Source of the DNA: Lates calcarifer
Lineage: Eukaryota > Chordata > Actinopteri > Centropomidae
DNA: 64,000 nt
Assembly (NCBI RefSeq): GCF_001640805.2
Contig: NC_066837.1
Coordinates: 26,784,789 to 26,848,788 of the forward strand
Direction of reading: 5' to 3'
Positions 63,485 to 64,000 of the stretch are shown piece by piece (the first letter of the stretch is position 1; each line of letters begins with the position of its first letter). Under the pieces are notes generated by a model. It did no database searches. It was given only the letters and a program-made list of their open reading frames with translations, and was not told the DNA's origin. The position numbers and the translations under genes are program-made.

Positions 63485-63847
63485 TTAGATGAATACAATT
63501 GAATTTAGATGAATCAAATACTTGCAGGAAATATTGTTTGCTTTTTTTATTTTTATTTTTTTTCCCATGTAATGGTGGGAGGAAACCGGAGCACCCGGAG
63601 TAAACCCACAGAAAGATATGGGCGTGACATCAGTTTTAGGGCAGATGGGTGACAAGTGTGACCATTTCATTTGCTTTGTGCTCATCCGTTCCTCCATCTT
63701 TTTTTGGTGAAGGACTTCAGTGTAGTAACACTCCGTGTCACACTTATGTTTGTACATTCTGTCTATTCCCTTTGCTAAAAGTTCCTTCTCTCGGAAGGAA
63801 GTGTCCAGGGCTTTTCTCAAAGTGTCACTCTCTGCCTTCAGACTCAT
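63485..63847 (-). CDS. Unidentified coiled-coil-like ORF, possible exon or retro-remnant
   Basis: The first 60 residues are highly charged and helical-looking: MSLKAESDTLRKALDTSFRE, then EKELLAKGIDRMYKHKCDTE, then a QKKMEERMSTKQMK stretch. Codon use looks more gene-like than neighbouring chance ORFs. From about residue 80 the sequence enters a known repeat-like segment (minus-strand TACTCCGGGTGCTCCGG and TTTCCTCCCACC) and then an A-rich tract, so the last 40 residues are not a natural protein end. A TAG lies two codons before the ATG and no convincing splice acceptor was seen upstream. It may be an exon, an old retrocopy, or part of a mobile element; I do not recognise the family. Confidence 0.3.
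   Translation of the reverse strand: MSLKAESDTLRKALDTSFREKELLAKGIDRMYKHKCDTECYYTEVLHQKKMEERMSTKQMKWSHLSPICPKTDVTPISFCGFTPGAPVSSHHYMGKKIKIKKANNISCKYLIHLNSIVFI
63555..63615 (-). repeat. Common repeat fragment (GGAAACCGGAGCACCCGG) with A-rich end
   Basis: On the plus strand GGTGGGAGGAAACCGGAGCA runs into CCCGGAGTAAACCCAC, a fragment seen in many animal genomes. On the minus strand it ends in an A-rich tract (63540-63564), suggesting a retroposed 3' end. Confidence 0.6.
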
Positions 63848-64000
63848 TCCCTACCTATTAATGTGCATCTGCACTTATGGTCGGAGAGGCTGTGAAGTGG
63901 CCCGCTGGCCGCAGATAAGTCCACCTGCTTCCTGTATGAGGGGGGTCTGGGATGTGTCAGTTGGATCATAACAACCATGCAAATGAACATTAATAGGTCA

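Larger units (their letters stand above)
57514..64000 (+). other. rptor: rptor downstream intron (partial, right edge open, phase 2)
   Basis: It begins with the near-consensus donor GTAAGTG. From 57552 there is a CT microsatellite, and from about 61850 a TTATT/TTCAAC-rich repeat region. An unidentified minus-strand ORF lies at 63485-63847. No further Raptor exon is visible. The stretches 58600-61800 and 62820-63480 show nothing else that I can name. Confidence 0.8.

Noticed and set aside
1..64000. CRISPR array, prokaryotic operons, tRNA or rRNA genes
   Set aside because: No regularly spaced direct repeats with unique spacers, no Shine-Dalgarno-linked gene runs, and no tRNA B-box (GGTTCGANNCC) noticed by eye. 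The sequence is vertebrate.

Overview
This window is intronic DNA from a vertebrate, most likely a percomorph (spiny-rayed) teleost. Four short exons on the + strand together encode about 180 residues of Raptor (rptor), the scaffold subunit of mTORC1. The rest is non-coding and carries teleost-type repeats: a Tc1/mariner element, hAT elements, a MITE beginning TTAAAGGACCAGTGTGTAG, a repeat with TTAGCATGCTAA motifs, a three-unit repeat built around GGTGGCGCTATGA, and many CA/GT microsatellites. There are no operons, bacterial promoters or CRISPR arrays, and I recognised no tRNA or rRNA genes. Repeat family names come from memory of teleost genomes; no database was searched.

Layout: 1-34020 is intron (or intron plus unseen sequence) upstream of the first visible exon. 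It holds a 69-bp inverted repeat pair 3.4 kb apart (10-78 and 3483-3551), a hAT copy with an intact 8-bp target-site duplication (8410-9594), a MITE (15213-15695), diverged hAT-type fragments, a diverged interspersed repeat at 23.9-24.2 kb, the GGTGGCGCTATGA repeat (26309-27180) and a deleted Tc1-like element (29781-31148). The exons are 34021-34179, 36113-36259, 43107-43282 and 57454-57513. They join in frame with intron phases 0, 0, 2 and 2, and all have AG/GT borders. They encode part of the N-terminal RNC (caspase-like) domain, including the conserved His and Cys motifs. The intron at 36260-43106 holds several microsatellites, a LINE remnant and a homeodomain-site-rich block that could be an enhancer. 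The intron at 43283-57453 holds two copies of the same composite repeat, one apparently interrupted by another insertion, plus an element with a G-quadruplex-forming end. From 57514 to the end there is the next intron, with AT-rich repeats and a coiled-coil-like ORF at the far right edge (63485-63847, minus strand).

The only functional gene I can support is rptor. I did not find a novel multi-gene system. The best leads are structural: the long-range inverted repeat, the duplicated Tc1 terminus, the nested repeats, the Z-DNA and G4 tracts, possible conserved enhancers, and the unidentified ORF at 63.5-63.85 kb.
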